DNA of 64,000 nucleotides. Origin: an uncultured Pelagibacteraceae bacterium (GTDB lineage Bacteria; Pseudomonadota; Alphaproteobacteria; Pelagibacterales; Pelagibacteraceae). Under the pieces are notes generated by a model that saw nothing but the letters and a program-made list of their open reading frames with translations, was not told the origin of the DNA and searched no databases. The stretch covers positions 1 to 64,000 of the forward strand of contig CACPHV010000007.1 in NCBI GenBank assembly GCA_902633985.1, read 5' to 3'. The translations under genes and the position numbers were made by a program. Below, one piece after another: positions 1 through 13,347 of the stretch. Numbering within the stretch: the stretch's first letter is position 1; each line of letters opens with the position of its first letter.

Positions 1-8
1 TATATATC

Positions 9-542
9 ATGAAAAATATTTGTGACTGGAATAATTGTAATGAAATAGGTGAATATAAGGCACCAGTTGAAAAAGATAATAGCAGAAAATTTAGAATGCT
101 TTGCCTTGATCATGTAAAAGAATTTAATAAAAATTGGAACTATTTTTCAGGAATGAATGATGACCAAGTAATGGATTTTTTAAAATCTGACATGACTTGG
201 CACAAACCTACGCAAAGCTTTAGCTCTTCAGATAATTTTTTCAAAGTGTTATGGAATACAACTTTGAGAGATGAGTTAGATAAAGAAAAAATAAATGGAG
301 ATTATAATCATATGCGTCAATTTAAATTCGATCATAAAGATATAAAAGCTTTTGGAATATTGGGGGTTTCTGTAGGTTTAAAGTGGAAGAAAATACAAGA
401 TAAATTCAAATTACTTGTGAAAAAATTTCACCCTGATATGAATTCTGGAAATAAAAAATACGAGGAAAAACTTAAACTTATAACATTGGCTTACACTCAA
501 TTAAAAAATACCTACAGAGAAAAAATTGACACCAAATCTTAA
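9..542 (+). CDS. J-domain (DnaJ-like) protein
   Basis: 177-residue cytosolic protein with a J domain at its C-terminus (about residues 112-170). The HPD tripeptide that stimulates Hsp70 ATPase is at residues 141-143, inside [17 protein letters not shown]. It lacks the Gly/Phe linker, zinc-finger and substrate domains of full DnaJ, so it is a stand-alone J-protein. The N-terminus has C5, C10, C32 and H35 spaced like a small metal site (inference). Stand-alone J proteins of this shape commonly precede cobS in Alphaproteobacteria, and here its 3' end overlaps cobS by 17 bases. It probably recruits DnaK to the CobS/CobT machinery. The start is the first ATG visible, 9 bases into the window. Family is clear; the client is unknown. 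Confidence 0.85.
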   Translation: MKNICDWNNCNEIGEYKAPVEKDNSRKFRMLCLDHVKEFNKNWNYFSGMNDDQVMDFLKSDMTWHKPTQSFSSSDNFFKVLWNTTLRDELDKEKINGDYNHMRQFKFDHKDIKAFGILGVSVGLKWKKIQDKFKLLVKKFHPDMNSGNKKYEEKLKLITLAYTQLKNTYREKIDTKS

Positions 543-1500
543 CACAGAACCAGATATTAAAGTTTCATTAAAACAGACTTTTGGAATTGATTCAGAAATG
601 GAAGTAGACGCATTTTCAAAAAAGAATGAATATGTTCCTGAAATTGATAAAAACTACAAATTCGATAGAGATACTACTTTAGCTATTATTTCAGGATTTG
701 CTTATAATAAAAGAGTTTTAGTTCAAGGATATCATGGCACTGGTAAATCTACTCACATTGAGCAAATTGCTGCAAGATTGAATTGGCCTTGCATCCGTGT
801 AAATTTAGATAGTCATGTAAGTAGAATTGATTTGATTGGAAAAGATGCGATTGTTCTTAAAGATGGCAAACAAGTAACTCAATTTAACGAAGGAATTTTA
901 CCATGGTCTATACAAAATCCAGTTGCACTTGTTTTTGATGAATATGATGCCGGTAGACCTGATGTAATGTTTGTAATTCAAAGAGTTTTAGAAGCTGAGG
1001 GAAATTTTACATTACTAGATAAAAACAAAGTAATTAAACAAAATAAATTTTTTAGATTATTTGCTACTTCAAATACTGTTGGACTTGGTGATACGACAGG
1101 TCTTTATCATGGTACGCAGCAAATTAACCAAGGTCAGATGGATAGATGGAATATTGTTACAACTTTAAATTATCTTAGCCTAGATAGAGAAATGGACATT
1201 GTTTTGTCAAAAAATAAAAACTTAAATAACGCAAAGGGAAAAGAAAAGGTTGCTAACATGATAAAAGTAGCATCTTTAACGCGTAAAGGATTTATCGCAG
1301 GAGACATTTCAACAGTGATGAGCCCAAGAACAGTGTTACATTGGGCAGAAAATGCAGAGATATTTAAAGACACTGGTTACGCTTTTAGAGTAACTTTTCT
1401 TAATAAATGTGATGATATTGAAAAAAATACTATCGCAGAATATTATCAAAGATGTTTTGGTGAAGAGTTGCCAGAATCTTTGATTAATATTCAAATCTAA
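526..1500 (+). CDS. cobS: CobS-type AAA+ ATPase (cobaltochelatase subunit family)
   Basis: 324-residue MoxR-class AAA+ ATPase. Walker A is GYHGTGKST (residues 68-76) and Walker [10 protein letters not shown] (133-141); the stretch from residue 44 to the C-terminus resembles rhizobial CobS closely. In aerobic cobalamin synthesis CobS and CobT power cobalt insertion into hydrogenobyrinic diamide by CobN. No cobN or other cob gene is in this window, so the substrate may differ here. Start chosen as TTG at 526: it keeps the conserved N-terminal segment [10 protein letters not shown], which the next ATG (598) would remove. It overlaps the J-domain gene by 17 bases and ends sharing one base with cobT, so the three are one operon. 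Confidence 0.9.
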   Translation: MTPNLNTEPDIKVSLKQTFGIDSEMEVDAFSKKNEYVPEIDKNYKFDRDTTLAIISGFAYNKRVLVQGYHGTGKSTHIEQIAARLNWPCIRVNLDSHVSRIDLIGKDAIVLKDGKQVTQFNEGILPWSIQNPVALVFDEYDAGRPDVMFVIQRVLEAEGNFTLLDKNKVIKQNKFFRLFATSNTVGLGDTTGLYHGTQQINQGQMDRWNIVTTLNYLSLDREMDIVLSKNKNLNNAKGKEKVANMIKVASLTRKGFIAGDISTVMSPRTVLHWAENAEIFKDTGYAFRVTFLNKCDDIEKNTIAEYYQRCFGEELPESLINIQI

Positions 1501-3299
1501 TGAGCACTAAAGAAAATAATTTAAAAGAAAAATTCAAAATTGCTTTAACTTCTACAGCAAAAGTAATTGCTGATGATTTTGATGTAAAAAAAACAAATTC
1601 TGAAGAAAAAAAAATAAAAGAATTTAGTTTTCTAGAGATTGATAATTTAACTAATCCAGCTGATTTTATAAGATTACGTGCAGAAACAGACTCCTCTGCT
1701 TTGAAAAAAAAATTTTGCAATGAAACAATTTACAAAAAAAACCTTCCCTCAAATACATCTTCTAGATCTCTTTATAATATAGCTGAAAAAATACGTTATG
1801 AGACTCTGGGAGGAAAAATGTTAAAAGGAATTGAGAAAAATTTTCAAGAAAATTATCATCAAATAATAAACCGTAAACGCAAAGATCAATTAAAAACTAA
1901 AGAGGATGTATCTGTATCAGAAGCATTCGAACTATATATGCTTAAGAATTTTCATAAAATTAAGCTAAATCCTCTAACAACAAAAATGCTTAATTTTTGG
2001 GAAAAAGACTTTGAGGAAGCTATAGAAAAACATAAAGAATTTTTACTTAAAAATCTTGAAGATCAAAACATTTATAGTTCAAAGTTTTCAGAAATATTGG
2101 AAGAAATGGACATTTTTCAAAGTGAAGATGAGGATGAACGAAAAGAAGAAAATCAAGATCAAGGACAAGATAATCCATCAAATGAAGATGAAAATAACGA
2201 CAAAGAAGATAATAAAGATGAAAAAGATGAAAATGTATCTGAGGCTTCATTAGATGCTGATTTTAGTGTTGATGAATTTAACTTTGACGAACAGTTATCA
2301 GACACAGAGTCAGATGAGCAAAGTTCAGAGCAAGTAGCCCAAAAAAAAATAGATAATATCAATTTAGATTATAAAATATTTACAACTCAGTTTGATGAAG
2401 TTGTAAAAGCTGAAAATCTAGAAAATGCAGATGAAGCAACAAAACTAAGAAGAAATTTAGATCAACAATTAATAGGCTTTCAAGATATTATAACAAAACT
2501 TGCTAATAAACTTCAAAGACAATTGCTTGCAAAACAAAATAGAGCATGGGAATTTGATTTAGAGGAGGGATTATTAGACAGTTCAAAACTTCCAAGAGTT
2601 ATTATGGATCCATATAATTCTTTGTCATTCAAAAAAGAAAAAGATTTAGATTTTAAAGATACAGTAGTGACTCTACTCATTGATAATTCTGGATCCATGA
2701 GAGGAAGACCAATCACCATTGCAGCTATTTGTGCAGATATTTTATCCAGAACGCTAGAAAGGTGCTCTGTTAAAGTTGAAATTTTAGGTTTCACAACTAA
2801 AAACTGGAAGGGTGGACAAAGTAGAGAATTATGGACGAAAAATTCCAAACCTAAAACACCAGGAAGATTGAACGACCTAAGACATATAATTTACAAAGGA
2901 GCAGATACCCATTGGAGACAGGCAAAAAATAATTTAGGGCTAATGCTTAAAGAAGGATTGCTCAAAGAGAACATCGATGGAGAAGCTATATCCTGGGCAT
3001 ATAACAGAATAAAAAAGAGAAAAGAAGAAAGAAAAATATTAATGGTTATTTCTGACGGGGCTCCTGTAGATGACTCAACTCTTTCTGTAAATTCAGGTGA
3101 CTTTTTAGAAAAACATTTAAAAAAGATTGTGAAGTTTATTGAAAATAAATCAGATATTGAAGTTTTGGCCATAGGAATTGGTCATGATGTTTCAAGATAT
3201 TATAATAAAGCTATCAAAATTACCGACGTAAATGAATTAGGTGATGTTATGATATCTCAATTAAGCTCATTATTTGAAACAAAGAACAAATACCACTAA
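1500..3299 (+). CDS. cobT: CobT-type VWA protein (cobaltochelatase subunit family)
   Basis: 599-residue partner of CobS. The N-terminal half is helical and Lys-rich, followed by a strongly acidic Asp/Glu/Gln linker (about residues 205-285), then a C-terminal von Willebrand A domain. Its MIDAS metal site is DNSGS at residues 395-399 (DxSxS). This three-part arrangement is that of CobT, which binds the CobS hexamer through the VWA domain. ATG overlaps the cobS stop (TAATG), indicating translational coupling. The stop overlaps by four bases that of the convergent kinase gene. The acidic linker produces long spurious open frames on both strands, which are not genes. Family assignment is firm; a role in cobalamin synthesis is doubtful in this lineage. 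Confidence 0.9.
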   Translation: MSTKENNLKEKFKIALTSTAKVIADDFDVKKTNSEEKKIKEFSFLEIDNLTNPADFIRLRAETDSSALKKKFCNETIYKKNLPSNTSSRSLYNIAEKIRYETLGGKMLKGIEKNFQENYHQIINRKRKDQLKTKEDVSVSEAFELYMLKNFHKIKLNPLTTKMLNFWEKDFEEAIEKHKEFLLKNLEDQNIYSSKFSEILEEMDIFQSEDEDERKEENQDQGQDNPSNEDENNDKEDNKDEKDENVSEASLDADFSVDEFNFDEQLSDTESDEQSSEQVAQKKIDNINLDYKIFTTQFDEVVKAENLENADEATKLRRNLDQQLIGFQDIITKLANKLQRQLLAKQNRAWEFDLEEGLLDSSKLPRVIMDPYNSLSFKKEKDLDFKDTVVTLLIDNSGSMRGRPITIAAICADILSRTLERCSVKVEILGFTTKNWKGGQSRELWTKNSKPKTPGRLNDLRHIIYKGADTHWRQAKNNLGLMLKEGLLKENIDGEAISWAYNRIKKRKEERKILMVISDGAPVDDSTLSVNSGDFLEKHLKKIVKFIENKSDIEVLAIGIGHDVSRYYNKAIKITDVNELGDVMISQLSSLFETKNKYH

Positions 3300-4576
3300 A
3301 TATTAAATAATTCCTTATTTTTCCATCTAATAACAACTTCAGCACCATTACGCGTTTTTGAATTTCTACAATTAATTGATGCAAAATTTTTTTCTAATAA
3401 AGTTTTTCCAATAAACAAGCCTAGTCCCAAACCCTCTTTAGACTTATCTTTTGAATAATTTGATTTTAAATATGGTTCTCCAATTTTCGATATAATATCT
3501 CGTGGATAACCGTTGCCATCATCTTCTACTGTAATTTCTGTAAACTCACTGTCACTTTTTAAATTAATAAAAATAGAATTTTTAGCAAATTTATTTGCAT
3601 TTCCAATAAAATTTCTTAACCCATAAACTAATTCTATAGATTTGGTTATCTTTTTTGGATTTGAATCTTGATCAAAATTGAAGACGAATTCCTTTTTACT
3701 TATTTCCTTAAATGAAGAGATAATTTCATGCAAATAATCTCGAATATTAATGTCTTTATCAATAAATTCATCTTCTTCCACAGGATTTAAAGTTAATCTC
3801 TTTAAAATTTCATTACATCGTTCAACTTGGCTATTCAATAACTCTATATCTTTTTCTAAATCTTTTTGTCCCTTAAATTGTTTCATTAAATCATGTGCGA
3901 TTATTGTTATTGTGGAAAGTGGTGTACCTAGAGAATGTGCAGCCGCAGCAGCTTGACCACCTAAAGATAAAAGCTCATGTTCTTTAGCCATTACCTCTTC
4001 CATTTTTCCTAATGCTTCTTTTCTTAATCTAGATTGCATACCAAACGACATTGCAAAATAATTTAAAAATACTAAAGCAATAATTAAAGAAACTGGAATA
4101 GAATAATAAAAATAATGATTATTATGAAAATCACTATTTAAATTAATTGGCAAATCTTGATAATTAAAAGTTAAAAATACAATTATAATTATAGTTAAGA
4201 TTACTAACAAAGTATTAGTCCTAAAGCTTAAATTTGATGAAGAAAAAACGCTTGGTATCAATATAAAAATTACAAATGGATTAATTATTCCCCCTGACAA
4301 ATAAAGAAGAACACCTAATTGCAAAATATCTATAAGCAGGAAGATAAAAGCAGATCTATCTGATAATTGTGTTTTTTTATAAATAAAAATTAAATATAAA
4401 TTACTAAGTACCCCTAAAAAAATAACTAAATTTGAGGTAATAAAATCAAAACTAGGATTTAAAAATAAATATACAAAATTTACTGCAATTAATTGTCCAA
4501 CAATTCCTATCCATCTAAGAGTTATATATGTTGATTTTTTAAAAGAATGATATTTTGAAGTTTCAAAAAACTTCAT
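3296..4576 (-). CDS. regB: RegB/PrrB-like redox sensor histidine kinase
   Basis: 426-residue inner-membrane histidine kinase with about six hydrophobic segments in residues 1-180. The motif SGGIINPF (94-101) lies where RegB proteins carry the ubiquinone-site GGxxNPF. The dimerisation/phosphoacceptor block is [18 protein letters not shown] with H214, a hallmark of RegB. C254 in VERCNEIL lies exactly 40 residues after H214, as in the redox-active Cys265/His225 pair of Rhodobacter RegB. The ATPase boxes are [10 protein letters not shown] (N), DDGNGYP (G1) and GLGLGLFIG (G2). RegB phosphorylates RegA in response to respiratory redox state; no regA is in the window. Only 2 bases separate it from gyrB, so the two are likely co-transcribed. 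Confidence 0.85.
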   Translation of the reverse strand: MKFFETSKYHSFKKSTYITLRWIGIVGQLIAVNFVYLFLNPSFDFITSNLVIFLGVLSNLYLIFIYKKTQLSDRSAFIFLLIDILQLGVLLYLSGGIINPFVIFILIPSVFSSSNLSFRTNTLLVILTIIIIVFLTFNYQDLPINLNSDFHNNHYFYYSIPVSLIIALVFLNYFAMSFGMQSRLRKEALGKMEEVMAKEHELLSLGGQAAAAAHSLGTPLSTITIIAHDLMKQFKGQKDLEKDIELLNSQVERCNEILKRLTLNPVEEDEFIDKDINIRDYLHEIISSFKEISKKEFVFNFDQDSNPKKITKSIELVYGLRNFIGNANKFAKNSIFINLKSDSEFTEITVEDDGNGYPRDIISKIGEPYLKSNYSKDKSKEGLGLGLFIGKTLLEKNFASINCRNSKTRNGAEVVIRWKNKELFNI

Positions 4577-4578
4577 TT

Positions 4579-6696
<2,118 letters not shown>

Positions 6697-6757
6697 TTAT
6701 CTTAAGAAAAAAACTTTAAAATACCTAAATTACCCTTGAAAAATAAAGCTTATTTGA

Positions 6758-6847
6758 TGGCGGAGAGAATGGGATTCGAACCCATGAAAGAATTGCTCCT
6801 TTACACGCTTTCCAAGCGTGCGCCTTCAACCACTCGGCCACCTCTCC
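6758..6847 (-). tRNA. tRNA-Ser (GGA anticodon)
   Basis: The minus strand folds as a class II tRNA: acceptor GGAGAGG pairs with TCTCTCC (one G-T pair), the anticodon loop TTGGAAA sits between GCACGC-type stems, there is a long variable arm and a GGTTCGAATCC T-arm, and CCA is encoded. The anticodon GGA reads UCC and UCU serine codons. It lies 2 bases downstream of the lepA stop and may be processed from that transcript. Confidence 0.95.
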
Positions 6848-6849
6848 TA

Positions 6850-8658
6850 CTATTTTTCTTTTGAAATCTTAAGTACACCAATAAATGCCTCTTGTGGAAT
6901 TTCAACTCTTCCAAATTGTTTTGATCTAGCTTTTCCTTTTTTCTGTTTTTCTAAAAGTTTTCTTTTTCTGTCAGTTGCTCCACCACCATGAATTTTAGTT
7001 AAAACATCTTTTTTAAACCCTTTAATTGTTTCTCTAGCAATAATTTTACCTCCTATTGCAGCTTGAACTGGGATCATAAAGTTATGTCTAGGTATTAAAT
7101 CTTTTAATTTTTCACAAACCTCTCTACCAGTTTTTTGTGCGAAATCTTTATGTATCATCATTGCTAAAGCATCAACTGGTTCTCCATTGACCAGAATACC
7201 AAGTTTTACTAAATCACCTTCCCTATGCTCAATTATTTCATAATCAAAACTAGCATAACCACTGGTCATAGATTTTAGTCTATCATTAAAATCAAACACA
7301 ACTTCATTCAAAGGTAACTCATAATTTACAACAGCTCTATTACCTGAATAACTTAAATTAGTCTGAATTCCTCTTTTATCCTGACACATTTTTATAATTG
7401 AACCTAAATATTGGTCAGGAGTAATGATTGTTGCTTTTATCCATGGTTCTTCGATATATTTTATTAAAGTTGGATCAGGTAAACTTGATGGATTTTGAAG
7501 ATCAATTACATTTCCATTATTAAGATGAACATTGTAAACAACACCTGGTGTAGTTGTTAATAAATTAACATCAAATTCTCTTTCCAATCTTTCTGTCACT
7601 ATTTCCAAATGAAGTAAGCCCAAAAATCCGCATCTAAAACCTAATCCTAAAGCAGATGATGACTCTGGCTCAAATGAAAAACTTGCATCATTCAATTGTA
7701 ATTTAGCTAAACCATCTTTAAGTTTTTGAAACTCAGAACTATCTACTGGAAACAACCCACAGAACACTACCGGCTTACTTGGTTTAAATCCTGGCAAAGC
7801 ATATTTTAAAGGTTTTGAAGCATCACAAATAGTATCTCCAACTTTTGTTTCAGACAAAACTTTAATTCCGGTTGTAATAAATCCAATTTCACCTGTTTTT
7901 AATTCATTTATGTCTACTGGCTTAGGTGTAAAAACCCCAACTTTTTCAACAATATACTCCTGATTTGTAGACATCATTTTTATTTTCATATGTTTAGAAA
8001 GTTTGCCATCTATCACTCTCACTAAAATCACTACACCTAGATATGTGTCATACCAACTATCAACTAATAAACATTTTAGATCTGCAGAACTTTCTCCTTT
8101 TGGAGCTGGTAATGTTGTAATAATTTGCTCTAAAATATCTTCTATTCCTTCTCCAGTTTTACCTGAACATGGAATTGCATTTTCAGTATCAATACCTATA
8201 ACTTCCTCAATTTGTTTTTTTGTTCTTTGTAAATCTGATGCAGGTAAGTCAACCTTATTTAAAACTGGTACAATCTCATGATTGGTATCTAAAGCTTGAT
8301 AAACGTTCGCTAAAGTTTGAGCTTCTACACCTTGCGTACTATCAACGATTAAAATTGAACCTTCACATGCATATAAAGATCTACTTACTTCATAACTGAA
8401 ATCTACATGACCTGGAGTATCAATAATATTTAAAATATAATCTTTTCCATTTTTAGCTTTGTAATTTAATTTTACTGTTTGAGCTTTAATTGTGATACCT
8501 CTTTCACGTTCAATATCCATAGAATCTAAAACTTGGGCTTTCATTTCTCTTTCAGTTAATCCACCACAACTATGAATAATTCTATCGGCTATAGTAGATT
8601 TTCCATGATCTATATGTGCAATAATTGCAAAATTTCTAATATTATCAATTGAACTCAT
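6850..8658 (-). CDS. lepA: Elongation factor 4 (LepA)
   Basis: 602-residue translational GTPase, essentially the same length as E. coli LepA. G-motifs are AHIDHGKST (G1, near residue 14), DTPGH (80-84) and NKVD (134-137). These are followed by EF-G-like domains and the LepA-specific C-terminal domain, seen in [19 protein letters not shown] and the basic [19 protein letters not shown] segment. LepA acts on the ribosome, promoting back-translocation or recovery of stalled ribosomes. It is the last protein gene of a minus-strand translation block, 8 bases after pheT in order of transcription reversed (pheT ends 8667, lepA starts 8658), and is followed by tRNA-Ser. Assignment is firm. Confidence 0.97.
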   Translation of the reverse strand: MSSIDNIRNFAIIAHIDHGKSTIADRIIHSCGGLTEREMKAQVLDSMDIERERGITIKAQTVKLNYKAKNGKDYILNIIDTPGHVDFSYEVSRSLYACEGSILIVDSTQGVEAQTLANVYQALDTNHEIVPVLNKVDLPASDLQRTKKQIEEVIGIDTENAIPCSGKTGEGIEDILEQIITTLPAPKGESSADLKCLLVDSWYDTYLGVVILVRVIDGKLSKHMKIKMMSTNQEYIVEKVGVFTPKPVDINELKTGEIGFITTGIKVLSETKVGDTICDASKPLKYALPGFKPSKPVVFCGLFPVDSSEFQKLKDGLAKLQLNDASFSFEPESSSALGLGFRCGFLGLLHLEIVTERLEREFDVNLLTTTPGVVYNVHLNNGNVIDLQNPSSLPDPTLIKYIEEPWIKATIITPDQYLGSIIKMCQDKRGIQTNLSYSGNRAVVNYELPLNEVVFDFNDRLKSMTSGYASFDYEIIEHREGDLVKLGILVNGEPVDALAMMIHKDFAQKTGREVCEKLKDLIPRHNFMIPVQAAIGGKIIARETIKGFKKDVLTKIHGGGATDRKRKLLEKQKKGKARSKQFGRVEIPQEAFIGVLKISKEK

Positions 8659-8666
8659 TAATTATT

Positions 8667-11075
8667 TTATGAACGAATTTTAGCACCAGTTTTATTTTCA
8701 ACTGTCTCTATTATCAATTTGTTAATTTTTTCCAAATCATTATCCGTTAATGTTTTTTCCAACGATTGAATAGTAACACTTATAGCAACTGATTTTTGAT
8801 TTTCTGGAATATTGTCTCCCTCGTAAATGTCAAATACTTTAACTTTTGAAATTAAATTTTTATCAATATTTGATATAATGCTTACTAAGTCTTGCACACT
8901 TATTTTTTTATTAACAACAAATGCAAAATCTCTTTCGGATTTTTGAAAGTCGGATACTAAATATTTTGTTTTTTGATCTTTTAAAGGTTTTTTTGGCAGT
9001 TTTAAATTATCTAAAAATATTTCAAATCCCACTAAAGACTCTGTTTTAATATCTAGCGTTTTTATAATGTTTGGGTGAATTTCACCAAAATAAGCGGCGA
9101 CCTTATCTTTTCCTTTATTTAAAAATACTCTGCCTGATTTTCCTGGATGATAATAATTGGGGCTTTCATCATCAATATAAAATTTTTCTGAGTCATAACC
9201 AGCTTCTACTAAAGTTTGTATAACGTCTCTTTTAATATCAAAAACATCGATATTTCTCTCTTTTTCAATCCATGAAAGTCTAGATTTTTTTCCAGCTGAC
9301 AAGCCGCAAACAACTGTATTCTGTTCTCCAGGTTGTGGACCATAAAATATTGGCCCTATTTCAAATATTGATAAATCTTTAATTCCTCTATCTAAGTTTT
9401 TGCTCATGTACATTGCTAAATTTGAAAAAATAGAATTTCTTAATACTCCCAATTCCGAGCTAATTGGATTTACAATTTTTATTTCTTTTCTGGCTTCTTT
9501 GAAATGATAATTATATTTAGAATCTGTAAAAGACCAAGTAATTGCTTCCAAATACCCTTTGGACGCTACTGACCTTTGAAGAAAATGAAATAACTTTTGA
9601 GTTGGATTTAAAGTATTTTTTGATCTTTCTTTAATAGGATTTTCTGTTTTTATTTTTTCATAGCCACTAATTCTTACAAGTTCCTCAACTATATCAATTT
9701 CTTGAACAATATCTGGTCTCCAAGATGGAACTGATAATTTAAAGAATTTTTTTTCTTTTTTTAATTTAAAACCAAGTTTTTCTAAAATAATTATCATTTC
9801 TTTGGTTGAAATTTTAAAACCAGTAATTTTTTCAAATGTTTTTGGTTTAAATTTTATTACTTTTTTTTTATAAGATTCAATTTTTTGAATATCTATTTTA
9901 CTAATTTCACCGCCACAAATTTCCTTGATTAAAAAAGCTGCTTTATTTAATCCATCTTCAATAGATAACTGATCAATACCTCTTTCAAATCTAAATTTAG
10001 CATCTGTGTCAATATTCAATTTTTTAGCGGTTTTTCTAATAGATCTTGGATCAAAATACGCCGACTCTAATAAAACATTTTTTGTATCTAACTCTGTACC
10101 TGATCTTGTTCCTCCAATAATTCCACCTAGGCCTAGGACACCCTTTTTATCACTTATCACACATATTCCATCATCTAGTTTATAATTTTTATTATCTAGA
10201 GCGGTAAATTTTTCTCCTGATTTTGAATTTCTAACAATTATTCCCTTATCAATTTTATCAGCATCGTATGCATGCAAAGGACGATTAATATCAATCATGA
10301 CATAATTTGTAATATCTACAATTGCAGATATTGGTTTTTGGCCTATAGAAATTAATTTATCTTTCAACCATTGAGGACTTTCTGTATTTTTGACATTAGT
10401 TATTAAGCAGCTACCGAAAGATAAACAGCCTTGATTTTTTTCTTTTGTTATTTTTACTTTTAAGGTGTGTTTTTTATTAGATTTAATTTTTTTACCTTTT
10501 TCTGTTTTTAAGTTTCCAAAACCTGCTGCTGATAAATCTCTTGCTATCCCCCGAACTCCAAGACAGTCTGGTCTATTTGGTGTAATTGATAAATCGATAA
10601 GATTAGAGCTTGATTTAGAAAAATAACTTTTTCCAATATTTTTTGCATATTTAGATGGAGACAACTCCATAATTCCATCACTTTCATCAGATAAATTCAA
10701 TTCAGATTCAGAACAGAGCATTCCATATGATGTAACGTCTCTAATTTTGGCAACAACAAGTTTAGTTTTGTTTTTTGGGATTATTGCGCCTGGTGGTGCA
10801 TATACAGTAAGAAGACCCCCTCTTGCGTTTGCAGCACCACAAACAACTTTTTTGATTTCTTTATTACCAACATCAACATCACAAACTTTAAGTCTGTCTG
10901 CATTAGGATGTTTTTCTGTTTTTATAATTTTTGCTACCTTAAATAAGTCTAATCCCTCTGATAAATTTTCTATACTCTCAACCTCAAGACCTATGTCTGT
11001 AAGTTTCTCAAGAAGTTTATCTTCTTTAGCACTTATTTTTAAATGATCTTTTAACCAATCATATGTAATCTTCAT
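8667..11075 (-). CDS. pheT: Phenylalanine--tRNA ligase beta subunit
   Basis: 802 residues, normal length for the bacterial beta subunit of the alpha2-beta2 enzyme that charges tRNA-Phe. The N-terminal tRNA-binding (OB) domain covers about residues 40-150, with [12 protein letters not shown] and [17 protein letters not shown]. The B3/B4 editing domain follows ([20 protein letters not shown]), then B5, the catalytic-like core ([18 protein letters not shown]) and the C-terminal FDX-ACB anticodon-recognition domain ([14 protein letters not shown]). It overlaps pheS by four bases (ATGA type), so the two subunits are translationally coupled and made in equal amounts. Nothing odd seen. Confidence 0.97.
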   Translation of the reverse strand: MKITYDWLKDHLKISAKEDKLLEKLTDIGLEVESIENLSEGLDLFKVAKIIKTEKHPNADRLKVCDVDVGNKEIKKVVCGAANARGGLLTVYAPPGAIIPKNKTKLVVAKIRDVTSYGMLCSESELNLSDESDGIMELSPSKYAKNIGKSYFSKSSSNLIDLSITPNRPDCLGVRGIARDLSAAGFGNLKTEKGKKIKSNKKHTLKVKITKEKNQGCLSFGSCLITNVKNTESPQWLKDKLISIGQKPISAIVDITNYVMIDINRPLHAYDADKIDKGIIVRNSKSGEKFTALDNKNYKLDDGICVISDKKGVLGLGGIIGGTRSGTELDTKNVLLESAYFDPRSIRKTAKKLNIDTDAKFRFERGIDQLSIEDGLNKAAFLIKEICGGEISKIDIQKIESYKKKVIKFKPKTFEKITGFKISTKEMIIILEKLGFKLKKEKKFFKLSVPSWRPDIVQEIDIVEELVRISGYEKIKTENPIKERSKNTLNPTQKLFHFLQRSVASKGYLEAITWSFTDSKYNYHFKEARKEIKIVNPISSELGVLRNSIFSNLAMYMSKNLDRGIKDLSIFEIGPIFYGPQPGEQNTVVCGLSAGKKSRLSWIEKERNIDVFDIKRDVIQTLVEAGYDSEKFYIDDESPNYYHPGKSGRVFLNKGKDKVAAYFGEIHPNIIKTLDIKTESLVGFEIFLDNLKLPKKPLKDQKTKYLVSDFQKSERDFAFVVNKKISVQDLVSIISNIDKNLISKVKVFDIYEGDNIPENQKSVAISVTIQSLEKTLTDNDLEKINKLIIETVENKTGAKIRS

Positions 11076-12139
11076 CTGCTTAAACCTCTGTAATTTGAAG
11101 GAACATCAAGTGGATCAAAACCAAAATGATTTAGCCATCTGTAGTCACAATCAAAAAACGCTCTTAAATCATTAATGCCGTATTTAAGCATTGCTAATCG
11201 GTCTATACCTATTCCAAAAGCATATCCTTGATATTTAGAAGGATCTACTTTTACATTTTTTAATACATTAGGATGCACCATACCGCAGCCTAAAATTTCA
11301 AGCCACTTATCTCCTTCTCCAATAATTATTTTGCCATCTTTTATTTCATAACCAATATCAACTTCTGCAGATGGTTCTGTGAATGGAAAATGACTAGGTC
11401 TAAATCTCATTTTAATTTTTTCGACTTCAAAAAATTCTTTAATAAAATAATTCAAACATCCTTTTAAATGTCCCATATTAATATTTGTGTCAATATGCAA
11501 ACCTTCTACTTGATGAAACATTGGTGCGTGTGTTTGGTCACTATCAGATCTGTAAGTTCTCCCAGGAGCAATGATCTTAAATGGAGGTTTGTCTTTTAGC
11601 ATAGTTCTAATTTGAACTGGTGAAGTATGAGTTCGTAACAAAACTTCTTTCTTTTCATCTAAGTAAAATGTATCATGCATATCTCTTGCTGGATGATTGT
11701 CCGGTGTGTTTAAAGCAGTAAAGTTGTTATATTCATTTTCAACATCAGGCCCTTCCTCAACACTAAATCCTATTTCAGAGAAAATAGATGAAATTTCATC
11801 AATAGTTTGTGATACCGGATGAACTTTTCCTCTAACGAATGGTCTTTCAGGTAAAGTTATATCAACTTTTTCCTTTTCTAATTTTTCGTTTATCTTTTTT
11901 CCTTCTATCTCGTTAATTTTAGAAGTTATCAAATTCTGAAGCTCATCTTTAACTTGATTTAAATCTGATGCAAATTTTTTTCTATCAGTTTCCGGAATTG
12001 ACCCTATTGTTTTAAATTTTGATGAAATTAAACCATTTTTACCAAAGAGATCAGTTTTGATTTCGTTGATTTGATCAATGCTTAAATCATTTTCTAGCTT
12101 TGATATAAACTGATCTCTAATATTTTTTATCTCTGACAT
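11072..12139 (-). CDS. pheS: Phenylalanine--tRNA ligase alpha subunit
   Basis: 355-residue catalytic class II aminoacyl-tRNA synthetase subunit. A helical N-terminal coiled-coil arm (about residues 1-100) is followed by the catalytic core: [12 protein letters not shown], the motif 2 region [14 protein letters not shown], the phenylalanine pocket [12 protein letters not shown], and motif 3 [14 protein letters not shown] near the C-terminus. It forms phenylalanyl-adenylate and transfers it to tRNA-Phe together with PheT. The order rpmI-rplT-pheS-pheT is the common bacterial operon. About 43 bases separate it from rplT; no attenuation hairpin or Phe-rich leader is evident there. Confidence 0.97.
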   Translation of the reverse strand: MSEIKNIRDQFISKLENDLSIDQINEIKTDLFGKNGLISSKFKTIGSIPETDRKKFASDLNQVKDELQNLITSKINEIEGKKINEKLEKEKVDITLPERPFVRGKVHPVSQTIDEISSIFSEIGFSVEEGPDVENEYNNFTALNTPDNHPARDMHDTFYLDEKKEVLLRTHTSPVQIRTMLKDKPPFKIIAPGRTYRSDSDQTHAPMFHQVEGLHIDTNINMGHLKGCLNYFIKEFFEVEKIKMRFRPSHFPFTEPSAEVDIGYEIKDGKIIIGEGDKWLEILGCGMVHPNVLKNVKVDPSKYQGYAFGIGIDRLAMLKYGINDLRAFFDCDYRWLNHFGFDPLDVPSNYRGLSR

Positions 12140-12182
12140 ATTAGTAGATTATTTCCTTAAGAAATAAAAACAATAGCGAAGA

Positions 12183-12539
12183 TTAATTTAAAGCTGATTG
12201 AGCTTTTTGTACAATTGTTTTGAATGCTTCTGGGCTATCGTAAGCAATTTCAGCAAGAATTTTTCTATCTATTGCAATACCACATTTATTTAATCCATTG
12301 ATAAATTTTGAATAAGTTAATCCTTCAGCTCTTACTCCAGCATTGATTCTTTGTATCCACAATGATTTAAAATCTCTTTTTTTATTTCTTCTATCTCTGT
12401 AAGCGTATTGCATGGATTTTTCCATAGCTTGCTTAGCAACTCTAATAGTATTTTTTCTTCTGCCCCATTGACCCTTTACAGCTTTTAAAACTTTTTTATG
12501 TTTAGCTTTACTAGTTACACCTCTTTTAACTCTTGCCAT
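12183..12539 (-). CDS. rplT: 50S ribosomal protein L20
   Basis: 118 residues, normal length. The N-terminus [19 protein letters not shown] and the block [20 protein letters not shown] are diagnostic of L20, a 23S rRNA-binding assembly protein of the large subunit. It starts 2 bases after the rpmI stop. In several bacteria L20 represses this operon by binding its mRNA; no obvious rRNA-mimic structure could be recognised here by eye. Confidence 0.97.
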   Translation of the reverse strand: MARVKRGVTSKAKHKKVLKAVKGQWGRRKNTIRVAKQAMEKSMQYAYRDRRNKKRDFKSLWIQRINAGVRAEGLTYSKFINGLNKCGIAIDRKILAEIAYDSPEAFKTIVQKAQSALN

Positions 12540-12541
12540 TA

Positions 12542-12748
12542 TTAACCTCTTAAACTGTAAGGCATGTATGACTTAACAATTTTTCCATCTTGTTTAGACA
12601 ATGTTGTAGTGCCTCTAAGTTTTCTTATTTGTGAATTCGTTCTTTTGATCATACCATGTCTTTTACCTGCTTGAGCAGAAATAACTTTACCCTTGGCAGA
12701 TATTTTAAATCTTTTTTTTGCTGAGCTTTTTGTTTTTAGTTTTGGCAT
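12542..12748 (-). CDS. rpmI: 50S ribosomal protein L35
   Basis: 68-residue basic protein. The pattern [20 protein letters not shown], then [19 protein letters not shown], is that of L35. It lies between infC and rplT, the conserved order for IF3, L35 and L20. A 53-base gap separates it from infC, the largest spacing inside this operon apart from that before pheS. Confidence 0.96.
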   Translation of the reverse strand: MPKLKTKSSAKKRFKISAKGKVISAQAGKRHGMIKRTNSQIRKLRGTTTLSKQDGKIVKSYMPYSLRG

Positions 12749-12801
12749 AATTCTGCGGACTTATACAAAGAAAGATATAATTTTACAACCTCTATTAAGG
12801 C

Positions 12802-13347
12802 TTATAAAGGCTGAATTACCATGATCATTTGCTTCCCATCAAACTTGGGATGCAATTCTACCTTGCCGATATCCTTCATATCCTCTTTAATTTTACCCAT
12901 TAGTTCATTTCCTAGATGGGAATGCTGAAGCTCTCTACCTTTAAATCTTATAGTAAATTTGACCTTATCTCCTTTAGCTATAAATTTTTTAGCATTTTTG
13001 ACTTTAAACTCATAATCATGAGTTTCCGTAACAGGTCTCATTTTAATTTCTTTTAAAGAAACAATTTTTTGTTTTTTCTTTGCAAGATTAGCTTTTTTCT
13101 GAGCATCATACTTATATTTACCCATATCCATTATTTTACATACAGGAGGATTTGCGTTAGGTGCTATTTCAATTAAATCTAAACCTTGATTTTTTGCCAT
13201 GGAAATAGCTTCATTAGTATTCATGACTCCAAGATTTTCTCCATCACTCGCTATAACCTGTACATCAGGAGAAGAAATTCTATTATTAGATCTTGGACCT
13301 CTGTCCTTAGTTCTTCTTTGAAAATAATTTTGTTTGAAGTCTGCCAC
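12802..13347 (-). CDS. infC: Translation initiation factor IF-3
   Basis: 181 residues. The N-domain runs from about NNRISSPDVQVIASDGENLG, then AISMAKNQGLDLIEIAPNA and PPVCKIMDMGKYKYD; the linker is Lys-rich; the C-domain holds EIKMRPVTETHDYEFKVKNA and KVKFTIRFKGRELQH. IF-3 binds the 30S subunit and controls start-codon fidelity. The start is GTG at 13347, directly abutting the thrS stop with no gap. E. coli infC uses AUU and self-regulates; the GTG here keeps an N-terminal extension of the expected size, so no AUU start is needed. Confidence 0.96.
   Translation of the reverse strand: MADFKQNYFQRRTKDRGPRSNNRISSPDVQVIASDGENLGVMNTNEAISMAKNQGLDLIEIAPNANPPVCKIMDMGKYKYDAQKKANLAKKKQKIVSLKEIKMRPVTETHDYEFKVKNAKKFIAKGDKVKFTIRFKGRELQHSHLGNELMGKIKEDMKDIGKVELHPKFDGKQMIMVIQPL

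Noticed and set aside
2047-2362. Several open frames on both strands inside the cobT acidic linker
   Set aside because: They arise from the GAA/GAT-rich repeat composition of the linker; none has start signals or a recognisable protein.
6736-6757. AAATAA-AGC-TTATTT inverted repeat downstream of tRNA-Ser as a terminator
   Set aside because: A six-pair AT-only stem is too weak to call in such AT-rich sequence.
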